Assembly (NCBI GenBank): GCA_904418845.1
Contig: CAJFQC010000008.1
Span: 62,001-126,000 of the forward strand
Reading direction: 5' to 3'
DNA: 64,000 bases
Source of the DNA: an uncultured Ruminococcus sp.
GTDB lineage: Bacteria > Bacillota > Clostridia > Lachnospirales > Lachnospiraceae
Part shown: positions 28,561 to 37,886 of the stretch, in pieces
How the letters are laid out: every line of letters starts with the position of its first letter
Position numbering within the stretch: the stretch's first letter is position 1
Notes under the pieces: generated by a model
Database searches by the model: none
What the model saw: the letters and a program-made list of their open reading frames with translations, nothing else
What the model was told of the DNA's origin: nothing
Program-made: the position numbers and the translations under genes

Positions 28561-29907
28561 TCAGCAGCCGGTTCCATACCGGTCCGGTTCAGATTTGAGC
28601 CGTGCCTGTGTCAGGAGTACGAGAAACGCCAGAGCGGAAACGATCAGCTGGCTGACGAGCAGACTCCAAAGATAACCTTGTATCCCGAAACTGGGAATGG
28701 CAAGAAAAACTCCCGCGATGCGGACGAGCAGTCCGATTGTGTTGATGAGGAAAGTAAATGTTGTTTTTCCCAGACCATTGATGGCGCTCATCAGGGCGGT
28801 GTTCGTGTACATAAACGGACAGATCCATGCGAGGGTGAGGATGAACCTCCCCGCGGAACTGCTGTGGAAGAGTACAGTTCCGATGAGGTTTCCGAAGATA
28901 AGAAAGAACAGGCAGCTTGACAATCCGAGGATAAGGCAGCTTCCCACTGCTTTTTTGAGGAGCTGAACGATACCGGTACGGTTTCCGGAAGCCTGGGCCG
29001 CGCTCACTGCCGGCATGAGGACAGTCCCTACCGAGTTGGTAATGGCAGACGGGAACAGGATGCAGGGCAGTGCCATTCCTGTCAGCACTCCGTACATACT
29101 GAGCGCTTCGCTTGCGCTCATCCCGGAGAGTTTGAGACAGGCAGGGATAGAAGCGGCTTCTACGCTTTGCAGCAGAGTGACTGCCGTGCGGTTGGCGGTC
29201 AGAGGTACAGAGAGGGAGAGCAGTTCCCGCAGATTTCCTGTAAGGGCAGAAAGGGCAGGGCGCCGCAGGACGGGTTCTTGCCTGGACAGAAAACGGGAGG
29301 AGAATAAAGCAGAGGCAAATTCTCCCGCCACGATCCCGGCCGCAGCAATTTGGATTGAAGGAACACGCCCGCTCTGTTTCATAAACAAAAACAGGAAAAA
29401 AACAAACAGTATACGCAGTACCTGTTCTACAAGCTGGCTTAGCGCGGGGAGCGCGGCTTTTTGAAGCCCGAAGCTGTATCCGCAGATACAGCTGTGTATA
29501 GCAGCACAGGGCAGGGCATAGGAAATGATCACCAGCAGTTCTGCGCATCGGGGATCACCGAGGAAGTGCTGTGCGATAAACGGGGCGTTCTGTTGGACAA
29601 GGATCACTTCCACGAAAGTGAGCAGAAGAGTAAGGCTAAGAGCAGTGTAAAGTATGCTCTTAGCCTCTTTTTGTCTTCCCAGTGACACTTTTTCCGCTAC
29701 CATGCGGGAGACGGCTGTGTGTATGCCTGCGGTGCTGAGAGAAAGGCAGAGTGCGTATACGGGAAATACAAGCTGATACAATCCTACATTTTCCTCGCCA
29801 AAGGCGTGGCTTAAAAAGATGCGGAAGAAGAAGCCCATGAATCGTGTGATGAACCCGGTGGCAGTCAATATCATGGCTCCCTGGAATAATTTGTGCTTTG
29901 AAGACAT
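28561..29907 (-). CDS. SpoVB/MurJ-like polysaccharide flippase (MOP superfamily)
   Basis: A 448-residue membrane protein with about 12-14 hydrophobic helices, of the stage V sporulation protein B/oligosaccharide flippase group. The N-terminus FQGAMILTATGFITRFMGFFFRIFLSHAFG matches the group's start, and GLYQLVFPVYALCLSLSTAGIHTAVSRMVAEK is typical of helices 2-3. SpoVB-type proteins are thought to move lipid-linked precursors across the membrane for spore cortex or wall synthesis. Only a weak GAGG precedes the start. It converges on the SpoIIM-like gene. Confidence 0.85.
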   Translation of the reverse strand: MSSKHKLFQGAMILTATGFITRFMGFFFRIFLSHAFGEENVGLYQLVFPVYALCLSLSTAGIHTAVSRMVAEKVSLGRQKEAKSILYTALSLTLLLTFVEVILVQQNAPFIAQHFLGDPRCAELLVIISYALPCAAIHSCICGYSFGLQKAALPALSQLVEQVLRILFVFFLFLFMKQSGRVPSIQIAAAGIVAGEFASALFSSRFLSRQEPVLRRPALSALTGNLRELLSLSVPLTANRTAVTLLQSVEAASIPACLKLSGMSASEALSMYGVLTGMALPCILFPSAITNSVGTVLMPAVSAAQASGNRTGIVQLLKKAVGSCLILGLSSCLFFLIFGNLIGTVLFHSSSAGRFILTLAWICPFMYTNTALMSAINGLGKTTFTFLINTIGLLVRIAGVFLAIPSFGIQGYLWSLLVSQLIVSALAFLVLLTQARLKSEPDRYGTGC

Positions 29908-30046
29908 ATCTGCAACCTCATATGGCGCTTTTGCAATAGCTCAAGACGCTCCAGTCCGCTCGTAAAACCGCATTTCGCGCTAATTATGGCGGCCGGTGCA
30001 TGACTGAACTATTACACACTTTTTACAGCATATGTCAATTCACGGC

Positions 30047-30075
30047 TTGACAGAACAAAGCCTGAGTGATATCCT
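30047..30075 (+). promoter_or_regulatory. Promoter of the Rrf2-isc operon
   Basis: TTGACA at 30047-30052, 17-base spacer, TATCCT at 30070-30075; start near 30082, inside a candidate operator. Confidence 0.6.
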
Positions 30076-30083
30076 ACAAAAGT

Positions 30084-30108
30084 AAATCCCAGTAAAATAC
30101 TAGGAAAT
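30084..30108. promoter_or_regulatory. Candidate Rrf2/IscR-type operator
   Basis: An imperfect palindrome: arms AAATCCCAGTA (30084-30094) and TACTAGGAAAT (30098-30108) match at 8 of 11 positions around an AAA centre. Its position over the start point of the operon whose first gene encodes an Rrf2 regulator suggests autorepression. Inference only. Confidence 0.5.
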
Positions 30109-30160
30109 AGACAGGAGCTTTGCGATACAAGAGAAAAGCTTTGATAAAGAAGGTGAGAAA

Positions 30161-30616
30161 GTGAAGCTGTCTACAAAAGGAAGATACGGGCTGCGGGCGC
30201 TGATCGATCTTGCGCAGAACAGCAAAGAAACACCGGTTTCGATCACCAGCATATCGGCGCGGCAGGACTTGTCGGAGCGGTATCTGGAGCAGCTGATGTC
30301 TATGCTGAAAAAGGCGGGCCTGGTAGAGAGTGTCAGGGGAGCGCAAGGCGGATATGTTCTGGCGAAGGATATAAAAGAGATCTCTGTCGGCGACGTGCTG
30401 CGGGCGCTGGAAGGTTCGCTGGAACCTGTGGAGTGCGCAGGGCTTGAACCGGACGGTGGATGCAGAGCTTCTGACAGCTGCGTGACGAAATACGTCTGGC
30501 AGAGGATCAACGAGAGCATAAACCGGACGGTGGACGAGATCATGCTCGACCAGCTCGTACAGGAAAGCGGGAAAAAAGAATACACAGGCGCGGACCGCGC
30601 GGGGTGCAAAAATTAG
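30161..30616 (+). CDS. Rrf2 family transcriptional regulator (IscR/CymR-like)
   Basis: A 151-residue Rrf2 winged-helix regulator. The N-terminus MKLSTKGRYGLRALIDLAQ and the recognition region SERYLEQLMSMLKKAGLVESVRGAQGGYVLAK are classic. Three Cys (in VECAGLEPDGG-CRASDSC) lie where IscR holds its Fe-S cluster, though the spacing C-x9-C-x5-C differs from Escherichia coli IscR. As the first gene before iscS and iscU it likely senses Fe-S or cysteine status and represses this operon. GTG 30161 follows AAGGTGAG. Confidence 0.92.
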   Translation: MKLSTKGRYGLRALIDLAQNSKETPVSITSISARQDLSERYLEQLMSMLKKAGLVESVRGAQGGYVLAKDIKEISVGDVLRALEGSLEPVECAGLEPDGGCRASDSCVTKYVWQRINESINRTVDEIMLDQLVQESGKKEYTGADRAGCKN

Positions 30617-30633
30617 AATATACGGAGGCAGAT

Positions 30634-31824
30634 ATGAAAAAATTGATCTATCTTGACAATGCGGCAACGACAAAGACATCTCCGGAAGTGGTAGAGGCGA
30701 TGCTGCCGTACTTTACAGAGAATTATGGGAATCCGTCCAGTGTATACGGATTTGCTTCGGCGAATAAAGAAGTCATTACAAAGCAAAGAGAGATCATTGC
30801 AAATGTCCTTGGCGCAAAGGACAATGAGATCTACTTTACGGCGGGCGGGACAGAGTCTGACAACTGGGCGCTGACGGCTACAGCTGAAGCTTATGCGTCA
30901 AAAGGAAAGCATATCATCACCAGCAAGATCGAACACCATGCGATCCTGCATACTTGTGATTATCTTGAAAAACGTGGTTATGAGGTGACTTATCTGGATG
31001 TAGATGAGAACGGGCTTGTAGATCCGAAAGACGTAGAGAAGGCGATCCGGCCGGATACGATCCTTGTGTCTGTTATGTTTGCCAACAATGAGATCGGTTC
31101 TGTCCAGCCCATAGCCGAGATAGGAAAGATCGCTCACGGGCACGGCGTTCTTTTCCATACAGACGCAGTGCAGGCATTTACACAGGTGCCGATCAATGTG
31201 GATGAATGTAATATCGACATGCTCAGCGCCAGCGGACATAAGCTGAACGGTCCGAAAGGAATCGGATTCCTTTATATCAGAAAAGGAGTGAAGATCCGCT
31301 CCTTTATCCACGGCGGAGCACAGGAGAGAAGACGCCGCGCCGGAACGGAAAACGTGCCGGGTATCGTGGGGCTTGGAAAAGCGGTAGAGCTTGCCGCCGC
31401 GTCCATGAAAGAAAGAACGGAAAAGGAGTCCGGGCTGCGCGACTATCTGATCAGCAGGATAGAAGAGGAGATCCCATATTGCAGACTGAACGGAGACCGC
31501 GTGAAACGTCTCCCAAACAACGTGAACTTCAGTTTCCGGTTCGTGGAGGGCGAATCCCTGCTCATCATGCTTGATATGAAGGGCATCTGTGCTTCCAGTG
31601 GTTCCGCGTGCACGTCGGGTTCTCTGGATCCGTCACATGTGCTTCTTGCGATCGGGCTGCCTCATGAGATCGCCCACGGATCGCTGCGCATGACACTGGG
31701 TGCGGACACAACGAAGGAAGACATTGACTATGTGGCAGACTGTTTAAAAGAGATCGTCGCGCATCTTAGGAGCATGTCGCCGCTGTATGAAGATTTTATA
31801 AAAAAACAGGCAAAGGAGAAATAA
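30634..31824 (+). CDS. iscS: Cysteine desulfurase
   Basis: A 396-residue NifS/IscS-type PLP enzyme releasing sulfur from cysteine as a persulfide for Fe-S clusters and tRNA thiolation. Seen: YLDNAATTKTSPEV, the PLP-lysine in SASGHKLNGPKGIGFLY, HGGAQERRRRAGTENVPGIVGLG, and the active-site Cys loop ASSGSACTSGSLDPSHVLLAIG. ATG 30634 follows GGAGG; the coding start lies just after the Rrf2 stop. The partners are immediate neighbours: IscU (scaffold) and MnmA (tRNA 2-thiouridylase), both sulfur acceptors. Confidence 0.95.
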   Translation: MKKLIYLDNAATTKTSPEVVEAMLPYFTENYGNPSSVYGFASANKEVITKQREIIANVLGAKDNEIYFTAGGTESDNWALTATAEAYASKGKHIITSKIEHHAILHTCDYLEKRGYEVTYLDVDENGLVDPKDVEKAIRPDTILVSVMFANNEIGSVQPIAEIGKIAHGHGVLFHTDAVQAFTQVPINVDECNIDMLSASGHKLNGPKGIGFLYIRKGVKIRSFIHGGAQERRRRAGTENVPGIVGLGKAVELAAASMKERTEKESGLRDYLISRIEEEIPYCRLNGDRVKRLPNNVNFSFRFVEGESLLIMLDMKGICASSGSACTSGSLDPSHVLLAIGLPHEIAHGSLRMTLGADTTKEDIDYVADCLKEIVAHLRSMSPLYEDFIKKQAKEK

Positions 31825-31827
31825 GTA

Positions 31828-32271
31828 ATGTATACAGAAAAAGTAATGGATCACTTTCAGCATCCGAGAAATGTAGGAGAGATCGAAAACGCCAGCGGTG
31901 TGGGAACGGTCGGAAACGCAAAGTGCGGAGATATCATGAGAATCTATCTGGATATCGATGAAAATCAGATCATCCGTGATGTAAAGTTTAAGACATTCGG
32001 CTGTGGCGCTGCCGTAGCTACGAGCAGCATGGCAACAGAGCTTGTAAAAGGAAAGAGCGTCCGGGAAGCGATGGAAGTGACGAACAAAGCGGTCATGGAG
32101 GCATTAGACGGGCTTCCGCCGGTAAAAGTGCACTGTTCGCTTCTCGCGGAGGAGGCGATCCACGCAGCTCTCTGGGACTACGCTGAGAAGAACGGAATTA
32201 AGATTGAGGGACTGACAAAGCCCAAGTCTGATATCCACGAGGGTGAGGAAGAGGAAGAAGAGGAATATTGA
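31828..32271 (+). CDS. iscU: Fe-S cluster assembly scaffold IscU/NifU-like
   Basis: A 147-residue scaffold on which Fe-S clusters are built from IscS-derived sulfur. The three ligand Cys are in [27 protein letters not shown] and [13 protein letters not shown], with the conserved Asp after the first. The protein ends in an acidic tail (GEEEEEEEY) beyond the usual family end. It starts 3 bases after the iscS stop, and its stop overlaps the mnmA start (TGATG). Confidence 0.95.
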   Translation: MYTEKVMDHFQHPRNVGEIENASGVGTVGNAKCGDIMRIYLDIDENQIIRDVKFKTFGCGAAVATSSMATELVKGKSVREAMEVTNKAVMEALDGLPPVKVHCSLLAEEAIHAALWDYAEKNGIKIEGLTKPKSDIHEGEEEEEEEY

Positions 32272-33353
32272 TGAGCAGAGTCGTCGTCGGGATGTCGGGA
32301 GGAGTAGATTCCTCCGTGGCAGCATACCTTTTGAAAGAGCAGGGATATGAAGTGGTCGGAGTGACCATGCAGATCTGGCAGGATGAAGACGCCTGTTCCA
32401 TAGAGGAAAATGGCGGATGCTGCGGCCTGAGCGCCGTGGAGGACGCAAGGAGGGTGGCAGCGGCTCTCGGAATTCCTTATTATGTGATGAATTTCAAGCA
32501 GGAGTTCCAAAAGAACGTGATAGACTATTTTACAGATGAATATTTAAACGGGCGCACACCTAATCCGTGTATCGCCTGTAACCGTTATGTGAAGTGGGAG
32601 GCGCTTTTAAACCGGAGTCTTTCCATCGGAGCGGATTATATCGCTACGGGACACTACGCACGCATCGAACAGCTCCCGAACGGAAGATATACACTGAAAC
32701 GCTCAAAGACACTGGCAAAGGACCAGACATACGCCCTTTACAATCTGACACAAGAGCAGCTTAAGAGAACGCTTATGCCGGTGGGCGCTTATTCGAAAGA
32801 TGAGATACGTGCCATGGCAGAGAAGATCGGGCTTCTTGTGGCAGACAAGCCGGACAGTCAGGATATCTGCTTTGTGCCGGACGGAGACTATGCCTCGTTT
32901 ATAGAGGAGACGGTCAGAGAGCGGACTGGAAAGGAACTTCCGTCCGGAAACTTCGTGACTCTGGATGGACACGTTCTCGGAAGACATAAAGGCATCATCC
33001 ATTATACGGCAGGGCAGAGAAAAGGGCTGGGACTTGCTCTCGGATATCCGGCGTTCGTCCTTGAGATCCGCCCAGAGACCAACGAGGTGGTCATCGGGAC
33101 ATATGAAGAATCACTGACGCATACGGCAAAAGCGGACAGGCTGAATTTTATGAGCGTGGAAGATCTGACGGAGTCAAGGCGGGTGTTTGCCAAGATCCGT
33201 TATAATCACAAGGGCGCGTGGTGCACGGTAGAAAAAAGCGGCAGCGACGAAGTGACCTGTCATTTCGAAGAGCCTCAGAGGGCGGTGACACCGGGGCAGG
33301 CGCTTGTATTTTATGACGGAGAATATGTTCTGGGAGGAGGAACCATCCTGTGA
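32271..33353 (+). CDS. mnmA: tRNA-specific 2-thiouridylase
   Basis: A 360-residue ATP-dependent enzyme that thiolates U34 of Lys, Glu and Gln tRNAs. PP-loop [15 protein letters not shown] at the N-terminus, nucleophile Cys in [12 protein letters not shown], and second catalytic Cys in [36 protein letters not shown] marks the central domain. The start ATG 32271 overlaps the iscU stop. Position after iscS and iscU fits sulfur delivery by the desulfurase. Confidence 0.96.
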   Translation: MSRVVVGMSGGVDSSVAAYLLKEQGYEVVGVTMQIWQDEDACSIEENGGCCGLSAVEDARRVAAALGIPYYVMNFKQEFQKNVIDYFTDEYLNGRTPNPCIACNRYVKWEALLNRSLSIGADYIATGHYARIEQLPNGRYTLKRSKTLAKDQTYALYNLTQEQLKRTLMPVGAYSKDEIRAMAEKIGLLVADKPDSQDICFVPDGDYASFIEETVRERTGKELPSGNFVTLDGHVLGRHKGIIHYTAGQRKGLGLALGYPAFVLEIRPETNEVVIGTYEESLTHTAKADRLNFMSVEDLTESRRVFAKIRYNHKGAWCTVEKSGSDEVTCHFEEPQRAVTPGQALVFYDGEYVLGGGTIL

Positions 33354-34225
33354 GCAGTAAAGTATACGAAAAAACAGGCGGACAGTTCGGGCAGAGCAGG
33401 ATCCTCTGCGATGCCCATATGCACACGGACTTTTCCACGGACTGCGCTTCGCCGGTGCGCAGCATGCTGGATGCCGCGGTGGAAAAAGGATTACATGCTG
33501 TCTGTATTACAGATCATATGGATCTGGATTTCCCGCCCCAGGAAAGAGAGGAACATCCGGCGGATGCGCAGCCTTTTCAGTTTGATGTGAAAGAATATTT
33601 TCGCGTGCTGGCTCCACTGAAGGAAGAATACAGAGACCGGCTGGAAGTGCGGATCGGCATTGAGCTTGGTCTCCAGCCTCATCTGGGGGCATGGTACAAA
33701 GAACTGCTGGCAGGCTATCCTTTTGATTTTGCCATCGGCTCTATTCATCTGGTGCGGGGAATGGACCCATATTACGGGAAGCTGTTCGAGGGAAGACCGG
33801 ATGCGGACGCCTACAGGGAGGCATTTGAGGAGACGCTGTGCTGTATAGAACAGAATGAGGACTTCGACACACTGGGACATCTGGACTATGTGGTGCGCTA
33901 TGGGAAGCATCAGGAAAAAGAGTATTCCTACAGGGCATTTGCGGATGAAATCGACGAAGTGCTGAAAAAGCTTATATCCATGGGAAAAGGCCTGGAGGTC
34001 AATACCGGAGGTTTAAAATACGGGCTTGGATTTACAAACCCGCATCCAGACGTAATAAAGAGGTACCGCGAGCTGGGCGGTGAGATCATCACCGTAGGAG
34101 CGGATGCGCACAGACCGGAGTATGTGGGGTACGAGTTTAAAAAAGCCGCCGATATACTTGAGGCGTGCGGATTCCGCTATTACGCTGAGTTTAAAGAGCG
34201 CAGACCTGTTTTCAGAAGGCTTTGA
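33350..34225 (+). CDS. PHP-type histidinol-phosphatase (HisJ/HisK family)
   Basis: A 291-residue PHP-domain phosphoesterase. Metal-binding motifs: [52 protein letters not shown] and [11 protein letters not shown]. The family hydrolyses histidinol phosphate in histidine synthesis; related enzymes act on other phosphates, and there is no his operon here. GTG 33350 overlaps the mnmA stop and follows GGGAGGAGG, so it is the last gene of the Fe-S/tRNA-thiolation operon. Why it belongs there is unclear. Confidence 0.85.
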   Translation: MSSKVYEKTGGQFGQSRILCDAHMHTDFSTDCASPVRSMLDAAVEKGLHAVCITDHMDLDFPPQEREEHPADAQPFQFDVKEYFRVLAPLKEEYRDRLEVRIGIELGLQPHLGAWYKELLAGYPFDFAIGSIHLVRGMDPYYGKLFEGRPDADAYREAFEETLCCIEQNEDFDTLGHLDYVVRYGKHQEKEYSYRAFADEIDEVLKKLISMGKGLEVNTGGLKYGLGFTNPHPDVIKRYRELGGEIITVGADAHRPEYVGYEFKKAADILEACGFRYYAEFKERRPVFRRL

Positions 34226-34258
34226 CCCACCCGTTTTAACAGATTTTGAGATTAGTAC

Positions 34259-34287
34259 TTGAATTTTTGTTTCCGTTTTAGTACAAT
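34259..34287 (+). promoter_or_regulatory. Promoter of gap
   Basis: TTGAAT at 34259-34264, 17-base spacer, TACAAT at 34282-34287, giving a leader of ~95 bases. Confidence 0.7.
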
Positions 34288-34339
34288 TATTCTAGTTGAT
34301 GAATCCTTAACAATTTCTGTTTGCAGGGATTCATTGTTA

Positions 34340-34356
34340 TGACTGTGACACAGTCA
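34340..34356. promoter_or_regulatory. Palindrome in the gap leader
   Basis: TGACTGTG-A-CACAGTCA is a perfect 17-base palindrome between the promoter and the gap ribosome binding site. It may be a repressor operator (analogous in position to CggR sites, but not in sequence) or an mRNA hairpin. A second weaker stem (TGAATCC 34300-34306 with GGATTCA 34327-34333) precedes it. Confidence 0.5.
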
Positions 34357-34388
34357 AATATTTTTAAAATTCTTAGGAGGAATTAATC

Positions 34389-35408
34389 ATGGCAGTAAAA
34401 GTAGCGATCAATGGATTTGGACGTATCGGACGTCTTGCTTTCAGACAGATGTTTGGAGCAGAGGGGTTTGAGATCGTAGCAATCAACGACCTTACATCTC
34501 CGAAAATGCTGGCTCACTTATTGAAATATGACTCGACACAGGGCAAATACGCTCTGGCTGACAAGGTTGAGGCAGGAGAGGATTCCATCATCGTTGACGG
34601 AAAAGAGATCAAGATCTACGCGAAGGCTGACGCAAAAGAGCTTCCGTGGGGCGAGATCGGTGTTGACGTTGTTCTGGAGTGTACAGGATTCTACACATCC
34701 AAAGCAAAAGCTCAGGCTCACATCGATGCAGGCGCTAAGAAAGTTGTTATCTCCGCTCCGGCAGGCAATGACCTTCCGACAATCGTTTACAATGTAAACC
34801 ACGAGAATCTTACAAAGGATGACAACATCATTTCTGCTGCATCCTGCACAACAAACTGCCTCGCTCCGATGGCTAAGGCGCTGAATGATCTTGCACCGAT
34901 CAAATCCGGTATCATGTGCACGATCCACGCTTACACAGGCGATCAGATGACACTTGACGGACCGCAGAGAAAAGGTGATCTGAGAAGATCCCGTGCGGCA
35001 GCATGCAACATCGTTCCGAACAGCACAGGCGCAGCTAAGGCTATCGGCCTTGTTATCCCGGAACTCAACGGCAAGCTGATCGGTTCTGCACAGCGTGTTC
35101 CTACTCCGACAGGTTCTACAACAATCCTTACGGCAGTTGTAGAGGGAGAGGTTACGGTTGATCAGATCAACGAGGCTATGAAGGCGGCAGCTAACGAGTC
35201 TTACGGCTACAACACAGATGAGATCGTATCCAGCGATATTGTCGGTATGTCTTACGGCTCACTGTTCGATGCCACACAGACAATGGCTCTTCCGGCCGGC
35301 GACGGCACAACAGAGGTTCAAGTTGTTTCATGGTATGACAACGAGAACTCCTACACAAGCCAGATGGTAAGAACAATCAAATACTTCGGAAAACTTCTTG
35401 GGGCTTAA
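34389..35408 (+). CDS. gap: Glyceraldehyde-3-phosphate dehydrogenase, type I
   Basis: A 339-residue NAD-dependent enzyme converting glyceraldehyde 3-phosphate to 1,3-bisphosphoglycerate. N-terminal NAD fold [15 protein letters not shown], catalytic Cys in [17 protein letters not shown], phosphate-binding [23 protein letters not shown]. The ribosome binding site TTAGGAGG is near perfect and codon use is narrow, as expected for high expression. First gene of the gap-pgk-tpiA cluster; no cggR-like regulator is adjacent. Confidence 0.98.
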   Translation: MAVKVAINGFGRIGRLAFRQMFGAEGFEIVAINDLTSPKMLAHLLKYDSTQGKYALADKVEAGEDSIIVDGKEIKIYAKADAKELPWGEIGVDVVLECTGFYTSKAKAQAHIDAGAKKVVISAPAGNDLPTIVYNVNHENLTKDDNIISAASCTTNCLAPMAKALNDLAPIKSGIMCTIHAYTGDQMTLDGPQRKGDLRRSRAAACNIVPNSTGAAKAIGLVIPELNGKLIGSAQRVPTPTGSTTILTAVVEGEVTVDQINEAMKAAANESYGYNTDEIVSSDIVGMSYGSLFDATQTMALPAGDGTTEVQVVSWYDNENSYTSQMVRTIKYFGKLLGA

Positions 35409-35463
35409 TCCTTACTGAAAGGACAAGCGGCCACAAGTTAGTCCGTAATAATTGACTCACAAT

Positions 35464-35499
35464 GGGGTCCGGTCTTATTGTTGGACCGGATCCCGTTTT
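35464..35499 (+). terminator. Hairpin between gap and pgk
   Basis: GGGGTCCGGTC (35464-35474) pairs with GACCGGATCCC (35484-35494) with one wobble and a 9-base loop, followed by GTTTT. The short T tail suggests partial termination, or protection of a processed gap mRNA, allowing more gap than pgk. Confidence 0.6.
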
Positions 35500-35579
35500 G
35501 CGTGAGGGGACAAGCCAGGCGGCGGTCTGAGTTGTTCCCGCTCGTTTTGTTATTTTAAAATATTTAGGAGGCAGTAAAA

Positions 35580-36779
35580 ATGGCAGCACTCAACAAAAAA
35601 TCAGTAGACGATATCAATGTAAAAGGCAAAAGAGTTCTTGTAAGATGTGACTTCAACGTTCCGCTCATTGACGGTAAGATCACAGACGAGAACCGTATTG
35701 TGGCAGCTCTTCCGACAATTAAGAAGCTGATCGCAGACGGCGGCAAAGTGATCCTTTGCTCACATCTGGGCAAGCCGAAGGGAGAGCCGAAGCCAGAGAT
35801 GTCTCTTGCACCGGTAGCAGTAAGACTGGCTGAGCTCCTTGGGCAGGAAGTGAAATTCGCGGCAGATCCGGAAGTGGTAGGGCCGAACGCAAAGGCGGCA
35901 GTAGAGGCTATGAACGACGGAGACGTAGTTCTTCTTGAGAACACACGTTACAGAGCAGAAGAGACAAAGAACGGCGAAGCATTCAGCAAAGAGCTTGCTT
36001 CTCTGTGTGATGTATTCGTAAACGATGCATTCGGTACCGCTCACAGAGCTCACTGCTCTAACGTAGGTGTTACACAGTATGTTGACACAGCAGTGGTAGG
36101 ATACCTGATGCAGAAAGAGATCGATTTCCTCGGAAACGCGGTAGAGAACCCGGAGAGACCGTTCGTAGCTATCCTTGGCGGATCTAAGGTTTCCAGCAAG
36201 ATTTCTGTGATCAATAACCTGCTTGAAAAGGTTGACACACTCATTATCGGCGGCGGAATGTGCTACACATTCACAAAAGCTCAGGGCGGAAATGTAGGAA
36301 CATCCCTTCTTGAGGAAGATTACCTTCAGTACGCGCTTGACATGATCGAGAAGGCAAAGGAAAAAGGCGTGAAGCTTCTTCTTCCTGTTGATGCAGTTAT
36401 TGCAGACGCATTTTCCAACGACGCGAACACAAAGGTTGTTGCGCAGAACGATATCCCGGACGGCTGGATGGGCCTTGATATCGGGCCGGAGACGGCGAGA
36501 ATGTATGCGGATGCTGTGAAATCCGCTAAGACTGTTGTATGGAACGGACCGATGGGATGCTTCGAGATGCCGAAGTTCGCAGACGGAACAAAGACAGTTG
36601 CAGAGGCTCTGGCAAATACAGACGCTGTAACAATCATCGGCGGCGGCGACTCGGCGGCGGCTGTAAACCAGCTTGGCTACGGCGACAAGATGACACATAT
36701 CTCCACAGGCGGCGGCGCTTCCCTTGAGTTCCTTGAGGGTAAGGAACTGCCGGGCGTAGCGGCAGCGAACGACCGGTAA
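35580..36779 (+). CDS. pgk: Phosphoglycerate kinase
   Basis: A 399-residue monomeric kinase making ATP from 1,3-bisphosphoglycerate. Motifs: [40 protein letters not shown], and the C-terminal nucleotide loop [16 protein letters not shown] with [26 protein letters not shown] precedes ATG 35580. Between gap and tpiA in the standard order; codon use is strongly biased like gap. Confidence 0.98.
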   Translation: MAALNKKSVDDINVKGKRVLVRCDFNVPLIDGKITDENRIVAALPTIKKLIADGGKVILCSHLGKPKGEPKPEMSLAPVAVRLAELLGQEVKFAADPEVVGPNAKAAVEAMNDGDVVLLENTRYRAEETKNGEAFSKELASLCDVFVNDAFGTAHRAHCSNVGVTQYVDTAVVGYLMQKEIDFLGNAVENPERPFVAILGGSKVSSKISVINNLLEKVDTLIIGGGMCYTFTKAQGGNVGTSLLEEDYLQYALDMIEKAKEKGVKLLLPVDAVIADAFSNDANTKVVAQNDIPDGWMGLDIGPETARMYADAVKSAKTVVWNGPMGCFEMPKFADGTKTVAEALANTDAVTIIGGGDSAAAVNQLGYGDKMTHISTGGGASLEFLEGKELPGVAAANDR

Positions 36780-36854
36780 GCGGTGTATATGCCCCGATTG
36801 CGGCGTCAGTTGCGGCAAGGAGATCGATAAGAAATATCAAGGAGAAATAATAAG

Positions 36855-37604
36855 ATGGCAAGAAAGAAAATTATCGCAGGCAACTGGAAGATGAACAAGA
36901 CTCCGAGTGAGGCAGTTGCACTGGTAGAAGAATTAAAACCGCTCGTTGCAAACGAGGAGGTTGACGTAGTATTCTGTGTTCCGGCGATCGACATCGTACC
37001 GGTCGTTGAAGCTGTAAAGGGTACGAACATTCAGGTTGGCGCTGAGAACATGTATTTTGAGGAGAGCGGAGCTTACACAGGCGAGATCGCTCCCAACATG
37101 CTTGTAGATGCAGGTGTGAAATACGTTGTTCTCGGACACTCTGAGAGAAGAGATTACTTCGGCGAGACAAACGAGGATGTGAACAAGAAAGTCCTCAAAG
37201 CGCTTGAGCACGGTATTACGCCGATCATGTGCTGCGGTGAGACTCTGGAGCAGAGAGAGCAGGGCGTGACGATGGATTTCATTCGTCAGCAGGTGAAGGT
37301 AGGCCTTCAGAACGTAACGGCAGATCAGGCAAAGACGATGGTTATCGCCTACGAGCCGATCTGGGCGATAGGAACAGGAAAGACAGCTACCACAGAGCAG
37401 GCTGAGGAAGTCTGCAAGGGCATCCGCGAGTGTATCGCTGAGGTTTACGACGAGGCGACGGCGGAGGCGATCCGTATCCAGTACGGCGGTTCCGTAAACG
37501 CAGGAAACGCGGCGGAGCTTTTCGCCCAGGCTGACATCGACGGCGGTCTGGTAGGAGGAGCTTCTCTGAAGGCTGACTTCGGTAAAATTGTCTGCTACAA
37601 ATAA
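36855..37604 (+). CDS. tpiA: Triosephosphate isomerase
   Basis: A 249-residue TIM barrel interconverting dihydroxyacetone phosphate and glyceraldehyde 3-phosphate. Catalytic Lys in AGNWKMNKT, His in [11 protein letters not shown], Glu in [15 protein letters not shown], and phosphate-binding [29 protein letters not shown] precedes ATG 36855. Last gene of the gap cluster; a strong terminator follows. Confidence 0.98.
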   Translation: MARKKIIAGNWKMNKTPSEAVALVEELKPLVANEEVDVVFCVPAIDIVPVVEAVKGTNIQVGAENMYFEESGAYTGEIAPNMLVDAGVKYVVLGHSERRDYFGETNEDVNKKVLKALEHGITPIMCCGETLEQREQGVTMDFIRQQVKVGLQNVTADQAKTMVIAYEPIWAIGTGKTATTEQAEEVCKGIRECIAEVYDEATAEAIRIQYGGSVNAGNAAELFAQADIDGGLVGGASLKADFGKIVCYK

Positions 37605-37635
37605 GCGGTATTGTTCCGATATTGCAGAATCAGTT

Positions 37636-37675
37636 CCCTGGCTCCGGCAGATCATGTCCAGAGCCGGGGCTTTTT
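37636..37675 (+). terminator. Intrinsic terminator of the gap-pgk-tpiA cluster
   Basis: CCCTGGCTCCGG (37636-37647) pairs with CCAGAGCCGGGG (37658-37669) with two wobble pairs, followed by C and TTTTT. Confidence 0.88.
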
Positions 37676-37750
37676 GCCGCTTTATTCCAAGATGCTTGCT
37701 CTTGTGTAAATTTACTAAAAGTGAGTTTCCCAATTTGTCTGATATGACAA

Positions 37751-37779
37751 TGGACATGAAAGATGCGTTTTGATATAAT
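37751..37779 (+). promoter_or_regulatory. Promoter of the beta-glucoside operon
   Basis: TGGACA at 37751-37756, 17-base spacer, TATAAT at 37774-37779 with an extended TG at 37771. Transcription would start near 37786, a few bases before the first RAT element. Confidence 0.8.
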
Positions 37780-37792
37780 TTACACGTCGATT

Positions 37793-37873
37793 GGATTGTT
37801 ACTCGTTGAGGCATTACTGATGACATGGGTCACTTATGGAGTGACGTGTTTTTGTGCCTTGAGGAGTTTTTTT
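37793..37873 (+). promoter_or_regulatory. RAT1 antiterminator element and overlapping terminator before the antiterminator gene
   Basis: The ribonucleic antiterminator (RAT) begins GGATTGTTAC at 37793 and runs to GGCATTAC near 37818. The terminator left arm CTCGTTGAGGCA (37802-37813) lies inside it and pairs with TGCCTTGAGGAG (37855-37866), followed by TTTTTTT at 37867-37873; an inner stem GTCACT/AGTGAC sits in the loop. RAT formation and terminator formation are mutually exclusive, the classic LicT/BglG switch. Seen in sequence; the protein-RNA specificity is inferred from the adjacent gene. Confidence 0.85.
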
Positions 37874-37886
37874 ATTGGAGACAAAA

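Noticed and set aside
35760-36818. Long antisense open frame over pgk
   Set aside because: Highly biased codon use in pgk leaves few stops on the opposite strand; the sense protein is certain and the antisense one has no features or ribosome binding site.
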